64,000 nucleotides of DNA, taken from contig NZ_JQCR01000002.1 of the NCBI RefSeq assembly GCF_000757885.1, positions 2,604,001 to 2,668,000 on the forward strand, given 5' to 3'. A model generated the notes under the pieces. It did no database searches and was not told the DNA's origin. It saw nothing but the letters and a program-made list of their open reading frames with translations. Origin of the DNA: Paenibacillus wynnii (GTDB lineage: Bacteria > Bacillota > Bacilli > Paenibacillales > Paenibacillaceae). Each line of letters begins with the position of its first letter. The first letter of the stretch is position 1. The translations under genes were made by a program, and so were the position numbers. Shown in pieces: positions 17,616 to 26,921 of the stretch.

Positions 17616-17956
17616 AATCATTCTCCTCCTTCAAAAATTTTATATTATAAATACTCTTCTCTTTCATAAGTAATTATATTTTGATTTCTTATTATCAACA
17701 TGTCCAACAGGGTATATATAAAATAAATTAATTATATGATAAATTTAAAAGTTGAGAAAAGTTCAGGCTCAAAGCTGTAACAGTGCTTCGAGAAGTTAAC
17801 CGAAGGCTAAACATGGAAAAACATCTGCTAATCCTGTAATGTTGTAATTGTAGTTCTACCCAACTGAGAGGCGCCAGTTTGCCCTAAAAGACTTACTCAA
17901 TAGCACAAAAAATGACCCCAAAGCTTCAGCTTTAGGGTCATTTTTAATTATTATAT
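17616..17956. other. Intergenic region upstream of the peptide operon
   Basis: About 340 bp. The half nearest the peptide genes is very AT-rich and should hold their promoter; a TATAAT-like hexamer is present on the minus strand but without a well-spaced -35. A stretch at about 17755-17900 is visibly less AT-rich than its surroundings and encodes no sensible frame; it may be gene debris. Confidence 0.45.
17906..17946 (-). terminator. Terminator of the ABC-2/small membrane protein operon
   Basis: AATGACCC...GGGTCATT with inner CAAAGC/GCTTTA pairing lies 11 bp past the stop at 17957. A-rich and T-rich flanks on both sides could allow bidirectional use. Confidence 0.8.
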
Positions 17957-18298
17957 CTAATAGTTCTTTTGATATTGTCTAACGAAACCTTTGATTAGAA
18001 AACCTAGTAATGAGGGCAGCATTAATTGTACTTCTAATCTCCAATCCACCGAGTACAAATCAATAACGTCTGCTTTTTTTAATATGATGTAAATTATGTT
18101 GTATAACAGAAATGAGATGGTGATAGTAAGCAAAGGAATAATATCCACATTTGTTTTTATAAATCTGTACCCCACAGAAATCAAGATGGAATATGTCAGT
18201 ATGATGAAGAAGGCAAAGTTAGCACCAAATAGCATTAAAGATATCAAAGCCATAAGAATGCCTAGAATCAAGGTCACATTTCGGAGGCGAATCACCAT
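17957..18298 (-). CDS. Small hydrophobic membrane protein (113 residues)
   Basis: The protein has four predicted membrane helices (about residues 7-27, 29-46, 54-74 and 88-105), with a conserved-looking VDWRLEVQLMLPSLLGFL near the end. I do not recognise the family. It is the last gene of a minus-strand unit that begins with the ABC-2 exporter and ends at a terminator, so it probably belongs to that transporter. Being next to the bacteriocin peptides, an immunity role is an alternative. Confidence 0.6.
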   Translation of the reverse strand: MVIRLRNVTLILGILMALISLMLFGANFAFFIILTYSILISVGYRFIKTNVDIIPLLTITISFLLYNIIYIILKKADVIDLYSVDWRLEVQLMLPSLLGFLIKGFVRQYQKNY

Positions 18299-18325
18299 GT
18301 TGTTACTCCTTTCATTTTTGGTAAT

Positions 18326-18508
18326 CTAGCTGAGAATGTTCTCTATTAAAGATCCTAAGCTATAACCCAGTTGATAAGAATGTTCTACGAGATTAGTAGC
18401 GCCGATAATGAGATAGGTAATGCCTTTAGCCATTATAATGAAAAGCGCTATATAAAATATCGGACCTAACCTAGTTGCCAGTTTATCCAAATCCTCTTTT
18501 TTGATCAC
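18326..18508 (-). CDS. Small membrane protein (60 residues)
   Basis: A GTG start at 18508 has GGGGAG about 10 nt upstream. A polar N-terminus (KKEDLDKLATRLG) is followed by a hydrophobic helix (about residues 16-38) and an amphipathic C-terminus. It lies 30 bp after the ABC-2 permease gene and 27 bp before the 113-residue membrane protein gene, all on one strand. The family is not recognised. Confidence 0.55.
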   Translation of the reverse strand: MIKKEDLDKLATRLGPIFYIALFIIMAKGITYLIIGATNLVEHSYQLGYSLGSLIENILS

Positions 18509-18538
18509 AGTTTCATCTCTCCCCGAAAAGGTGTAATC

Positions 18539-19336
18539 TCAATTCCCCGTACTTTCATACCGTAATAGTCCAAGACGAAAAATACCATAGGCTGCTGCCG
18601 CACTTCCAATAGCCGCTACGGGAGCCAGCATCCACCAGCCGGACCACTCGCTTTTTCCGAAGATATAGGTCGCCGGATAATAGCTGATAAAGGCATAAGG
18701 CAGGGCCGTAGAGATAAAAATGCGTATAGCCTGGGGGAACAAAGTAATCGGATATTTAGCCAGATCAGCAAGATTATGCACCATTAACGGGAAGGCATTA
18801 CGTGCATTACGAATCCAGAATGCAGCGGAGTTGCCGGCCAAATTAATGGATACACGGATAATTACTGCTGTGATGAGAAGCAACAGAATAATAGCGATTT
18901 TAGCCAATGACCATTCCAAATTACTGTGTACAAGAGACTGCCAGACGATAACCCCACCGATAAGTAAATTACCCAAGCCGTTAATTCCAATTCCCGTACA
19001 AAAAATCTGAAGAACAACAGGAACAGGACGAAGCAGATACCGGTCCAACTCTCCCTGGTTTACCAATCTGCTCATTCTCCAAGTCCCTTCAAAAAACAGA
19101 GAGGCAATCCCCTCCGTAAGAAAGATCATCGCGTACATAAAAGTTACTTCCCAGAACTTCCAGCCGTTGATGTCGGGAATCCGGTCATAAATAACCCAGA
19201 GAAAGACAAATCCTAGAACCTGTGTCAATGCGGCGGAAAACATGAGGATGTAGAAATCCTTATTATATTCAAGGATGGCTTTTAGCTGCTGTGAATACAT
19301 TTTTTTGTACAAGTAGAACATCCGTGACAAAGACAT
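18539..19336 (-). CDS. ABC-2 family exporter permease, second subunit
   Basis: A membrane protein of about 265 residues with six helices, of the DUF990/ABC-2 type (FWEVTFMYAMIFLTEGIASL, GELDRYLLRPVPVVLQI, LFPQAIRIFI). The start is set at ATG 19336, where a GGGGGTG site sits unusually close; a TTG two codons on has better spacing. The upstream permease gene reads 68 bp into this one, suggesting coupled translation. With the other permease and the ATPase it forms a three-gene exporter. The substrate is unknown. Confidence 0.88.
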   Translation of the reverse strand: MSLSRMFYLYKKMYSQQLKAILEYNKDFYILMFSAALTQVLGFVFLWVIYDRIPDINGWKFWEVTFMYAMIFLTEGIASLFFEGTWRMSRLVNQGELDRYLLRPVPVVLQIFCTGIGINGLGNLLIGGVIVWQSLVHSNLEWSLAKIAIILLLLITAVIIRVSINLAGNSAAFWIRNARNAFPLMVHNLADLAKYPITLFPQAIRIFISTALPYAFISYYPATYIFGKSEWSGWWMLAPVAAIGSAAAAYGIFRLGLLRYESTGN

Positions 19337-20141
19337 CACCCCCATGAATGGTGACCTGGCGAACGGCCCAGTTCCACATGAATTTTCCCGCAATCCATAA
19401 AGCGACTCCCCAGAAACATTGAATACCAATTAGCTTCAAGGCTTCCCATGATTCCGCCTGTTGCAGAAAAATCATAGTAGGGGTGTGAATAATACTCTGA
19501 AAGGGCAGCCATAAAGCCAGCTTTTCCAGCCAACCCGGGAAAAAAGCTAAAGGCACCAAAGCGCCGGACAATAAATTCGTGAGCGCGATGCGCGTCCAGA
19601 CAATCCCGAGGGAACCTGTTGACCAGAAGCATAGCAAGGCTGCCAGATAAACAACACCAAATTTCACGAGCATAGCTGCCAGTAGACTCACGGCAAATAA
19701 CCCGTATACAAGAGGGGAATGGGGGATGCTGACTCCTGAAGTAAACAATATGAACACACCGATTAGAACGGTGCTTAGTGCCCCTTCTAACAGACTTGAG
19801 CCTAAGGTCTCAGCGAAGCGGGCGGTCTGAAAATCAATAGGTTTCAGCAGGTCGGCGGCGACACTTCCGTCCAGTATTTTTCCGGAAATCGAAGTTTCAG
19901 AGTACCAGGATAATGCTGCATTGGCTAAGAAGGTAACAAGCAAATAGGTTTTCATCTGATCCCAAGTATACCCGCCCAATGACTCGCGACCGCTGTAAAT
20001 ACCATGCCATAAAAAGTAGATCGCCATCAGATTCAAGAAGTTAGCCAGGAAGGAAATTACGTAAGAAATCCGGTACGCCAGAATATTTTGCAGTGAACGG
20101 TTTGCAATGCTGCTGTATTTCTTAAGGTTGATTACAGACAT
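19269..20141 (-). CDS. ABC-2 family exporter permease, first subunit
   Basis: A 290-residue membrane protein with six helices and family blocks QMKTYLLVTFLANAALSWY and DGSVAADLLKPIDFQTARF. It is homologous in layout to the next permease. Its C-terminus carries about 20 residues past the usual RQVTIHGG end, which overlap the next gene. It overlaps the ATPase gene by 10 bp. It should pair with the second permease in the membrane. Confidence 0.88.
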   Translation of the reverse strand: MSVINLKKYSSIANRSLQNILAYRISYVISFLANFLNLMAIYFLWHGIYSGRESLGGYTWDQMKTYLLVTFLANAALSWYSETSISGKILDGSVAADLLKPIDFQTARFAETLGSSLLEGALSTVLIGVFILFTSGVSIPHSPLVYGLFAVSLLAAMLVKFGVVYLAALLCFWSTGSLGIVWTRIALTNLLSGALVPLAFFPGWLEKLALWLPFQSIIHTPTMIFLQQAESWEALKLIGIQCFWGVALWIAGKFMWNWAVRQVTIHGGDVFVTDVLLVQKNVFTAAKSHP

Positions 20142-21175
20142 GACACAAGTTCTCCTTCGCTATTCCTGCTTGAATTCAGGTTCAGCTTGCCGTCATATAC
20201 GGATTTGATAACTTGCTCGATACTCGCATCCTCCATACGGAAATCCACCACTTCACCATGCTCCATCACTCGGCTTACCACCTCGCTTGCGGTATATTCA
20301 TACCGGTCAAAGGATACGGAAAACTCCAGCTCGCTTTGGATGTCCAGCTTCATCCCGTCACTTTGCTTCAGCTTTCGAAACAGATCTGGCAGGGGTGAGC
20401 TCACTTGGAAGAAAATCACTCGTTCGGTAGCAAACCGTGATTTGACTTCCTGTAAGCTGCCGTCATAAATAATGGAGCCGTGGTCTATAATGATCAGCCG
20501 TTTGCATAAGTCCTCAATGTCGCCAAGATCATGGGTGGTGAGCATAACCGTGGTCTGCTGTTCCAGATTAATCTTCTTGATGAATTCACGGATTTTTTGT
20601 TTGACGGATACATCGAGGCCGATAGTGGGTTCATCCAGATATAAAATCGGTGGATTATGTAATAATGAAGCGGCTAAGTCCGCACGCATGCGTTGACCCA
20701 GGGACAGCTTTCTTGCAGACAAATGAATAAATTCGTTCATACCCAGAAGTTCGATAAACTGCTCCAGGTTTGTTTTATACACTGAATCCGGTATTTGATA
20801 AATATCCTTCAATAAAGAAAAAGACTCCGTAATAGGGATATCCCACCACAGCTGTGTGCGCTGTCCGAAGACAGCTCCGATCTGCGCGGCATTCTGCATC
20901 CTATTCTTATGGGGACTGATGCCGTTAACGGTCACGGTGCCCGAAGAAGGTACCAATATTCCCGTCAACATTTTGAGCGTGGTAGATTTACCTGCACCAT
21001 TCGGCCCCACATAAGCGACCGTCTCACCAGCTTCAACGGTAAGGTCCAGCGGCTGCACAGCTATCTTCTCTATGTGTTTAGGAATAAATAAATGTTTGAC
21101 TGCACCTTTCAGTCCGGGATCCTTCACAGCCTGCATGAACGACTTGGACAACTGCCTTGCTTCAATAATACTCAA
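20132..21175 (-). CDS. ABC exporter ATP-binding protein
   Basis: A 347-residue ATPase. It has Walker A GPNGAGKST (about residues 57-65), a Q-loop in GAVFGQRTQLWWD, signature LSLGQRMRAD, Walker B ILYLDEPTIGLD and the H-loop in TTHDLGD. A C-terminal domain of about 70 residues follows, as in drug or glycolipid exporters paired with DUF990 permeases. A TTG start is supported by GAGGAGG about 9 nt upstream. It is the first gene of the three-gene exporter. Confidence 0.93.
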   Translation of the reverse strand: MSIIEARQLSKSFMQAVKDPGLKGAVKHLFIPKHIEKIAVQPLDLTVEAGETVAYVGPNGAGKSTTLKMLTGILVPSSGTVTVNGISPHKNRMQNAAQIGAVFGQRTQLWWDIPITESFSLLKDIYQIPDSVYKTNLEQFIELLGMNEFIHLSARKLSLGQRMRADLAASLLHNPPILYLDEPTIGLDVSVKQKIREFIKKINLEQQTTVMLTTHDLGDIEDLCKRLIIIDHGSIIYDGSLQEVKSRFATERVIFFQVSSPLPDLFRKLKQSDGMKLDIQSELEFSVSFDRYEYTASEVVSRVMEHGEVVDFRMEDASIEQVIKSVYDGKLNLNSSRNSEGELVSCL

Positions 21176-21516
21176 AGGAAAACCTCCTCAGTAATAGCGC
21201 TTCCAAAATAATCATTCAAAAAATATAGCATAGACATCATGTCGAAAACTATCAGATTATAGCGAAAGAATTAAGTCTTTTCGGTGATGTTCCGGGTATC
21301 TTTATAGATAAGCGCGTCCCAGTCCGCATAGCTGCAAAATGAGTGGATATGGAGCAAATAGCGGCTTCTGAGTCCGTATGATTAGGTTGGCTTCAAATAG
21401 AGCAGACATAGATAAAAGCAGCTAATCCACATGTCTTAATGGAGACCGGGATTAGCCGCTTACCAAACCATATTCATTCTTAATCATTGATACGATGCCT
21501 GTTCTATCCATGTTCA
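21176..21516. other. Intergenic region with a terminator
   Basis: About 340 bp without a gene. It holds the exporter operon's upstream region, a pair of short imperfect direct repeats (AGTCCGCAT near 21320 and AGTCCGTAT near 21372) and the hairpin at 21416-21463. No further gene seen. Confidence 0.5.
21416..21463 (-). terminator. Terminator after the 69-residue membrane protein
   Basis: On the minus strand AAGCGGCTAATCC pairs with GGATTAGCTGCTT and is followed by T residues. It closely resembles the gcv terminator at 21869-21923. Confidence 0.75.
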
Positions 21517-21726
21517 TTACTTCCTTTGAGACCTTGAGTATGAAAAGTTGAGGGTATTATAGACAATTACATAAAAGAGTAAAAAGATCGTTATATCGAA
21601 AAATAATTTGAAAAAATCAAATTTCTCATCAAATAACTGGTAATCGAAACTAATTATTCTCGAAAATACTTTCGAAAATATGTAGGCTAAAACAATAGAT
21701 GTCATTAATAATTTGTTTTTTTTCAT
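21517..21726 (-). CDS. Small membrane protein (69 residues)
   Basis: The ATG at 21726 has TGGAGGAA 9 nt upstream. The product has two hydrophobic segments (about residues 5-22 and 40-58) separated by a charged Asp/Phe-rich stretch, and a basic tail. It stands alone between the exporter and the gcv operon, and a terminator lies downstream. I do not recognise it. Confidence 0.55.
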   Translation of the reverse strand: MKKNKLLMTSIVLAYIFSKVFSRIISFDYQLFDEKFDFFKLFFDITIFLLFYVIVYNTLNFSYSRSQRK

Positions 21727-21868
21727 AAAACGGTTCCTCCATACTAGTCATTAGAGCTGTGTGATCTATATATTTTATACAAATGAACGATCATATAAAT
21801 ATCCTCTGCTGTATATTTTCAAAATCTGAAAAGTATGATATGGCGATTCATTGAATGTCCTAATATTA

Positions 21869-21923
21869 AAAAAGCGGCTAATCCCTAAAGTCTAATTAAG
21901 ACTTCTGAATTAGCCGCTTAAAT
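21869..21923 (-). terminator. Terminator of the gcv operon
   Basis: On the minus strand AAGCGGCTAAT...ATTAGCCGCTT forms a long stem with an inner AGTCTTAATTAGACTT palindrome and a run of six T. It lies about 30 bp after gcvPB. Confidence 0.9.
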
Positions 21924-21951
21924 TATTTCACCTATTTATAATCTACGGAGT

Positions 21952-23412
21952 TCATCCGCAAGAACAATTCAACACAGGCTTTCGCGCCGCCTGCGTCTCA
22001 TCCAGACGGCTGATCTCCGTTGTATGAGGTGCGTTGATTACGACTTCCGGCGTTTCTTGTGCTTCCTTCACAATCTGGATCATCGTCTCGATGAAACCGT
22101 CGAGAGTTTCCTTGCTTTCGGTCTCCGTCGGCTCAATCATCATGCATTCTTCCACGGTCAGCGGAAAATACACGGTTGGCGGGTGGTAGCCGAAATCGAG
22201 CAGGCGCTTGGCGACATCCAGCGTGCGGACGCCATATTGCTTGAGGTTTTTGCCGGACATAACGAACTCATGCTTACATACACCCGGATAAGGAATCTCA
22301 AAGTATGGCGCTAAACGGTGCATCATATAGTTGGCGTTCAGCACAGCGTTCTCTGATACTTCACGAAGACCATCCGGTCCATAGGTGCGAATATAGGCGT
22401 AAGCACGGACTAGAATACCAAAGTTACCGTAAAAAGCCTTCACGCGACCAATCGATTCAGGGCCGCCGAAGTCGAGAGAGAAGCTGCCATCTTGCGTTTT
22501 AGCTACTGTAGGCTGTGGAAGGAAGGGAATTAGCCGTGACTTCACGCCGACGGGTCCAGCACCCGGACCACCGCCGCCATGCGGTGTACTCATCGTCTTG
22601 TGTAGATTCAAATGGACTACGTCAAAGCCCATGTCACCGGGACGGGTGATGCCCATAATTGCGTTGGAATTGGCTCCATCATAATAGAGTAAGCCGCCAG
22701 CTTCGTGCACAATAGCCGCAATCTCTACGATTTGCGTCTCGAACAACCCTAATGTACTTGGGTTAGTTAGCATAAGGGCTGCCGTATCGCTGCCAACTGC
22801 TGCTTTCAATGCTTCCAGGTCAACCATGCCTTTATTATTAGAAGGAATAGTTACCGTATCGAGCCCGGCTGCAGCTGCACTGGCAGGGTTGGTGCCGTGT
22901 GAGGAATCGGGCACAATGACTTTGGTACGGGTCTCGCCGCGACTTTCATGGTAAGCACGGATCATCATCAATCCGGTCCATTCGCCATGAGCACCTGCGG
23001 CAGGCTGGAGGGAGACGGCATCCATACCCGTCAACGATGCTAGATCATTTTGCAGGGTGTGCATCAGCTCAAGCGCTCCTTGGATGCTTTCTTCCGGTTG
23101 ATACGGATGAATCTTAGCCAGACCGGGGAAGCGGGCAACATCCTCATTGATCTTCGGATTATATTTCATCGTACAGGAACCAAGCGGATAAAAACCGTTG
23201 TCTACACCAAAGTTGCGGCGTGAAAGAGCGGTGTAGTGGCGAATCACATCAACTTCAGACACTTCAGGGAGTACTACTGGCTGACTGCGCAGGAGTCCTG
23301 TTGGAATTAAGGATTCGATACTTTCGTCTTGCGGTACATCGCACTGTGGCAGGGAATAGGCCGAACGGCCGGGACGGCTTAATTCAAAAATCAGAGTTTG
23401 TTCCGGTTTCAT
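21952..23412 (-). CDS. gcvPB: Glycine dehydrogenase (decarboxylating) subunit 2
   Basis: A 486-residue PLP-dependent half of the P-protein, which decarboxylates glycine and passes the aminomethyl group to lipoyl-GcvH. The PLP lysine lies in [18 protein letters not shown] (about residue 273). It has the family's usual length and ends in a CSCG tail. The gene is split from subunit 1 as in Bacillus, overlaps gcvPA by 4 bp (translational coupling) and is controlled by the glycine riboswitch upstream of gcvT. GGAGGG precedes the ATG. Confidence 0.97.
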   Translation of the reverse strand: MKPEQTLIFELSRPGRSAYSLPQCDVPQDESIESLIPTGLLRSQPVVLPEVSEVDVIRHYTALSRRNFGVDNGFYPLGSCTMKYNPKINEDVARFPGLAKIHPYQPEESIQGALELMHTLQNDLASLTGMDAVSLQPAAGAHGEWTGLMMIRAYHESRGETRTKVIVPDSSHGTNPASAAAAGLDTVTIPSNNKGMVDLEALKAAVGSDTAALMLTNPSTLGLFETQIVEIAAIVHEAGGLLYYDGANSNAIMGITRPGDMGFDVVHLNLHKTMSTPHGGGGPGAGPVGVKSRLIPFLPQPTVAKTQDGSFSLDFGGPESIGRVKAFYGNFGILVRAYAYIRTYGPDGLREVSENAVLNANYMMHRLAPYFEIPYPGVCKHEFVMSGKNLKQYGVRTLDVAKRLLDFGYHPPTVYFPLTVEECMMIEPTETESKETLDGFIETMIQIVKEAQETPEVVINAPHTTEISRLDETQAARKPVLNCSCG

Positions 23413-24761
23413 ACACAGCCCTCCAATGCGTTTGCGAATTGGTCAATTTCGGTCTTGCTTCTCTTTTCAGTTACGGCAATCAGCATATGTCCGGCCAGTT
23501 CAGGATAATCTCGACCGAGATCGTAGCCGCCGAGATAGCCTTCCTTAAGCAGCTTGGAATTAATGGACTTCACATTGCTTCCTTCAGGAAGCTTCAATAC
23601 AAATTCATTGAAGAAAGGAGAAGAGAAGGTGCGTTCAGCACCACTTAACTCGCTTAGCTTCTCTGCGGCATAATGACTTTTACGTATATTTAGCTCACCA
23701 ACCTCGCGCATGCCTTCCTTGCCCATAACGGATAAGTAGACAGAAGCGCAAAGCGCCAGCAGCGCCTGATTGGAACAAATGTTGGAAGTCGCTTTCTCAC
23801 GGCGGATATGCTGCTCCCGCGCTTGTAGAGTCAGAACGAAGCCGCGCTTGCCATTACGGTCAACGGTCTGACCTACGATACGTCCCGGCATACGGCGCAT
23901 CAGCGGTTCGGCTACGGCGAAGAAACCGCAGGTTGGGCCGCCGAGTGAAGCCGGGATGCCGAGCGGTTGCGCATCACCAACAACGATGTCGGCTCCCAGC
24001 TTGCCCGGGGTTTCCAGAACACCGAGGGCAATCGGATTCGCGCTGACGACAAGCAAACCTTTCACCGCATGAATTAAGGGCTCGATCGCGCTCAAATCCT
24101 CTATGCTGCCGAAGAAATTCGGTGATTGCATCAGCACGGCCGCTGTATCGCCATCTATAGCTTCAGCCAATTTTGCCAGATCGGTAACTCCGTCTTTATA
24201 GTCAATCTCTATGACATCCAATCCCCAGGCATTGGCTGAAGTGCGTAATACCTGCCGTGCTTCCGGATGGACTGTGCGTGAGACAATTAGTTTTTTGCGT
24301 TTCGTGGCACCAGCCGCAAGAACTGCTGCTTCAGAGAAGGCAGTGGCCCCATCATACATACTGGCGTTGGCTACCTTCATGCCGGTCAGCTCACAGATAT
24401 AGGATTGGAATTCAAAAATCGCCTGCAGCTCCCCTTGGCTAATCTCCGGCTGGTAGGGAGTATAGGCCGTATAGAATTCGGAGCGGGAAATCACATGGTT
24501 AATGACAACCGGAATGTGGTGATCATAGAGCCCGGCACCCAGAAAGCTTGCGTGGGTGTCAAAGTTCGCATTTGCATCAGCCAGCTTTTTCATATGGCGC
24601 AGCAGCGCGTATTCATCAAGGGCTTCCGACATCGGCATTGTTCCTTGATAGCGGACGGCTTGAGGGATATCCGTGAATAGCTCTTCCATGGATTGAATCC
24701 CGACGGTTTCCATCATCTCTTTGCGGTCTTGTTCAGTCATCGGCAGATAACGGTGCTTCAT
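23409..24761 (-). CDS. gcvPA: Glycine dehydrogenase (decarboxylating) subunit 1
   Basis: A 450-residue non-catalytic-lysine half of the P-protein that pairs with GcvPB. Recognisable blocks are [20 protein letters not shown] (about residues 115-134), [15 protein letters not shown] and [15 protein letters not shown] precedes the ATG. It overlaps gcvT and gcvPB by 4 bp each. Confidence 0.97.
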   Translation of the reverse strand: MKHRYLPMTEQDRKEMMETVGIQSMEELFTDIPQAVRYQGTMPMSEALDEYALLRHMKKLADANANFDTHASFLGAGLYDHHIPVVINHVISRSEFYTAYTPYQPEISQGELQAIFEFQSYICELTGMKVANASMYDGATAFSEAAVLAAGATKRKKLIVSRTVHPEARQVLRTSANAWGLDVIEIDYKDGVTDLAKLAEAIDGDTAAVLMQSPNFFGSIEDLSAIEPLIHAVKGLLVVSANPIALGVLETPGKLGADIVVGDAQPLGIPASLGGPTCGFFAVAEPLMRRMPGRIVGQTVDRNGKRGFVLTLQAREQHIRREKATSNICSNQALLALCASVYLSVMGKEGMREVGELNIRKSHYAAEKLSELSGAERTFSSPFFNEFVLKLPEGSNVKSINSKLLKEGYLGGYDLGRDYPELAGHMLIAVTEKRSKTEIDQFANALEGCV

Positions 24762-25882
24762 TGCGGATTCACTCCTTGGCTTTTTTTATAAAAAGGGGCC
24801 TTAATCACGACAGCCTTCAACTGCTTACCTCTAATTTCCACATAAACCTCTGTGCCTAGTTCACTGTAAGCTGAATCCAGCAATGCCAGCCCTAAATTGC
24901 GTTTAAGCGTGGGGGACTGGGTTCCTGTAGTGACTTCTCCAACTTTCACTCCATCGGCGTATACGGGATAATGCGAGCGCGGAATGCCACGGTCAATCAT
25001 TTCCAGACCCACGAGGCGGCGGGGGAGACCTGCTTCTTTTTGCTGCAAAAGAGCGTCACGCCCGATGAAATCGGCATTGTCCAGCTTCACAAAGAACTGA
25101 ACTCCAGCTTCGAGGGGCGTGATATCGGCGGAAAGTTCCTGTCCGTACAAAGGGAGTTTTGCTTCAAAACGCAGCGTGTCGCGCGCGCCCAGACCGGCAG
25201 GCGTAAGGCCATGCGGAGCACCAGCAGCCAGCAGACCGTTCCACAACGTTTCGGCAGTATCAAGAGGCGCATAGATTTCAAAACCGTCCTCGCCGGTATA
25301 TCCAGTACGGGATAGGAGAACCTCTACTCCGCAGACGCTGGCTTTTTCGATGAAATGGAATGGTCTGAGCTCAGCCAAGGAAACATCGGTTACTGAAGCG
25401 AGAATTTTTTCAGCCAAGGGTCCTTGCAATGCCAGCAGCAGCGTCTCGTCAGAGACATTGGTAAGTGTTACATCACCGAAGTCGGCGGTTAGGTGTTCCT
25501 GCAGCCATTGAAAATCCTTGTCGATGTTGGAAGCATTCACAACAAGCATGTAACGGCCTTCTCCCAAACGATACACGAGCAGATCGTCAACCACACCACC
25601 ATCCGGATAACAAAGAAGCGTATACTGTGCACCTCCATCGAGGAGACGGGTAACATCGTTGGTCGTCATTTTTTGAATAAAAGATTCCGCTCCTGCCCCT
25701 GACACCATGAACTCGCCCATATGCGATACATCGAACAGGCCGGCCTTTTGCCGAACCGCCTCATGTTCCTTCACGATACCTGTAAACTGCACCGGCAGCT
25801 CCCAGCCTCCGAAATCAATACATCTGGACTCCGGAAAAGCGGAGTAGAGGTCATAAAAAGGCGTTCTTTTCAAAGTATCCAT
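24758..25882 (-). CDS. gcvT: Glycine cleavage system aminomethyltransferase
   Basis: The T-protein moves the methylene group from aminomethyl-lipoyl-GcvH to tetrahydrofolate and frees ammonia. It is 374 residues from ATG 25882 (AAGAGGAG 8 nt upstream), starting [13 protein letters not shown]; family blocks include [13 protein letters not shown] and [13 protein letters not shown]. The open frame continues 40 codons upstream, but that part is the riboswitch terminator and is not translated. First gene of gcvT-gcvPA-gcvPB. Confidence 0.97.
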   Translation of the reverse strand: MDTLKRTPFYDLYSAFPESRCIDFGGWELPVQFTGIVKEHEAVRQKAGLFDVSHMGEFMVSGAGAESFIQKMTTNDVTRLLDGGAQYTLLCYPDGGVVDDLLVYRLGEGRYMLVVNASNIDKDFQWLQEHLTADFGDVTLTNVSDETLLLALQGPLAEKILASVTDVSLAELRPFHFIEKASVCGVEVLLSRTGYTGEDGFEIYAPLDTAETLWNGLLAAGAPHGLTPAGLGARDTLRFEAKLPLYGQELSADITPLEAGVQFFVKLDNADFIGRDALLQQKEAGLPRRLVGLEMIDRGIPRSHYPVYADGVKVGEVTTGTQSPTLKRNLGLALLDSAYSELGTEVYVEIRGKQLKAVVIKAPFYKKSQGVNPQ

Positions 25883-25912
25883 GTCGTCACTCCTCTTGGT
25901 CTGATTCCATAC

Positions 25913-26157
25913 AAAAAAGGACAGGCAGAAGAGAGATATGCAAAACTCGCATATGATCATCTTCCGCTCTGTCCTTTGTACCTGAGAGTTACCCTGTTCC
26001 ACTTGAGTGGGCAGGTTTCCCCGTTGGTGATCGGCGTGTTAGTAACACCCAATGCTCTCCAGAGATGCGTCCGGCAAAGGTCCTTTTGCCTGAGAGATTC
26101 ACCCATCCCGGGCTTACTCCTTCGGCGCCGTCTTCAAGAGACAGTCTCTCCCTATGC
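25913..26157 (-). promoter_or_regulatory. Tandem glycine riboswitch with terminator platform
   Basis: Minus-strand leader RNA of gcvT. Two aptamers are visible. The 5' one (about 26157-26072) begins GGGAGAGACUGUCUC, with GAAUCUCUCAGGCAAAAGGAC; the 3' one (about 26068-25975) begins GGAGAGCAUUGGG, with AACUCUCAGGUACAAAGGAC. A terminator hairpin follows (GGACAG...CUGUCC with inner GCGGAAGA/UCUUCUGC, then six U at 25918-25913). This is the known architecture in which glycine binding prevents termination and turns on glycine cleavage. Confidence 0.95.
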
Positions 26158-26193
26158 CATCATTCGCAACAACGTTTATATTCTACTGACTCC

Positions 26194-26223
26194 ATTAAAA
26201 CGGGTAGACTCCTCTGCTGTCAA
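26194..26223 (-). promoter_or_regulatory. Promoter of the gcvT operon
   Basis: On the minus strand TTGACA (26223-26218), an 18-bp spacer and TTTAAT (26199-26194) lie just upstream of the first riboswitch aptamer. Confidence 0.6.
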
Positions 26224-26277
26224 CAAAAAAACGTCAAAAAGATGACATATTTAAAATTCCTGTCAGCTATATTGACA

Positions 26278-26306
26278 TTGAGAGGCGCGATAACTTAGGC
26301 TATAAC
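26278..26306 (+). promoter_or_regulatory. Promoter of gcvH
   Basis: TTGAGA, 17 bp and TATAAC, ending 41 bp before the gcvH start and divergent from the gcvT promoter. Confidence 0.55.
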
Positions 26307-26347
26307 TAATTTTACAACTCCAATTTCGGAAAAGAGGCGGCTAGGGA

Positions 26348-26740
26348 ATGAGTGAAGTCTTAGACAATCTACTATACAGTGATGAACATGAATGGGCACA
26401 GCAAGCAGAAGGACGCGTAGTGCGGATAGGGATCACGGATCATGCTCAGCATTTGCTCGGTGACATCGTGTTTGTGGAGTTTCCTGAGGTAGGGGCTAGT
26501 ATAACTGCAGGCGACAGCGTAGGCAGCATCGAGTCCGTGAAGACGGTATCTGAATTATATTCCCCGATAACGGGAACGGTGACCAAGATTAACGAAACCT
26601 TGGAGACCAGTCCGGAGCTTATTAATGATCAGCCTTACGGCGGCGGATGGATTTTTGAAGTGGAAATTGAGGGCGAATTGGCGGACGTGGCGGGTCATTT
26701 GCTAGATGCTGCTGCTTATCGGGCTTTGGTTGGAGAGTAA
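26348..26740 (+). CDS. gcvH: Glycine cleavage system H protein
   Basis: A 130-residue lipoyl carrier that shuttles the aminomethyl group between the P and T proteins and also serves lipoate relay in Bacillus. The lipoylated lysine lies in SIESVKTVSELYSP (about residue 64). It has the usual length. AGAGGCGGC precedes the ATG. It is transcribed away from gcvT, so it is not under the riboswitch, and it ends at the terminator at 26864-26908. Confidence 0.96.
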   Translation: MSEVLDNLLYSDEHEWAQQAEGRVVRIGITDHAQHLLGDIVFVEFPEVGASITAGDSVGSIESVKTVSELYSPITGTVTKINETLETSPELINDQPYGGGWIFEVEIEGELADVAGHLLDAAAYRALVGE

Positions 26741-26765
26741 CTATTTGTTGTAGTAATAAGAAAAA

Positions 26766-26872
26766 TCAGGACTAAACAGGACTAAACAGGACTCTACATG
26801 ACTAAACAGGACTCTACATGACTAAACAGGACTCTACATGACTAAACAGGACTATACATGACTAAACAGGAC
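26766..26872 (+). repeat. 20-bp tandem repeat merging into the gcvH terminator
   Basis: About five copies of ACTAAACAGGACTCTACATG (copy starts at 26781, 26801, 26821, 26841 and a partial at 26861, with an extra half unit at 26771). The ACTAAACAGGAC part of the unit is also the 5' arm of the adjacent terminator stem, so each copy offers an alternative arm for the same 3' strand. Confidence 0.9.
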
Positions 26873-26908
26873 ACTAGGAGGGATTTCCTCTTAAAGTCCT
26901 GTTTTTTT
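26864..26908 (+). terminator. Terminator of gcvH
   Basis: AAACAGGAC pairs perfectly with GTCCTGTTT, with inner GAGG/CCTC pairing, and is followed by a run of T. The 5' arm is the last unit of the tandem repeat. Confidence 0.85.
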
Positions 26909-26921
26909 AATTCTGGAGAGA

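Noticed and set aside
25883..26002. N-terminal extension of gcvT
   Set aside because: This part encodes the riboswitch terminator; a good ribosome site and the conserved start lie at 25882.
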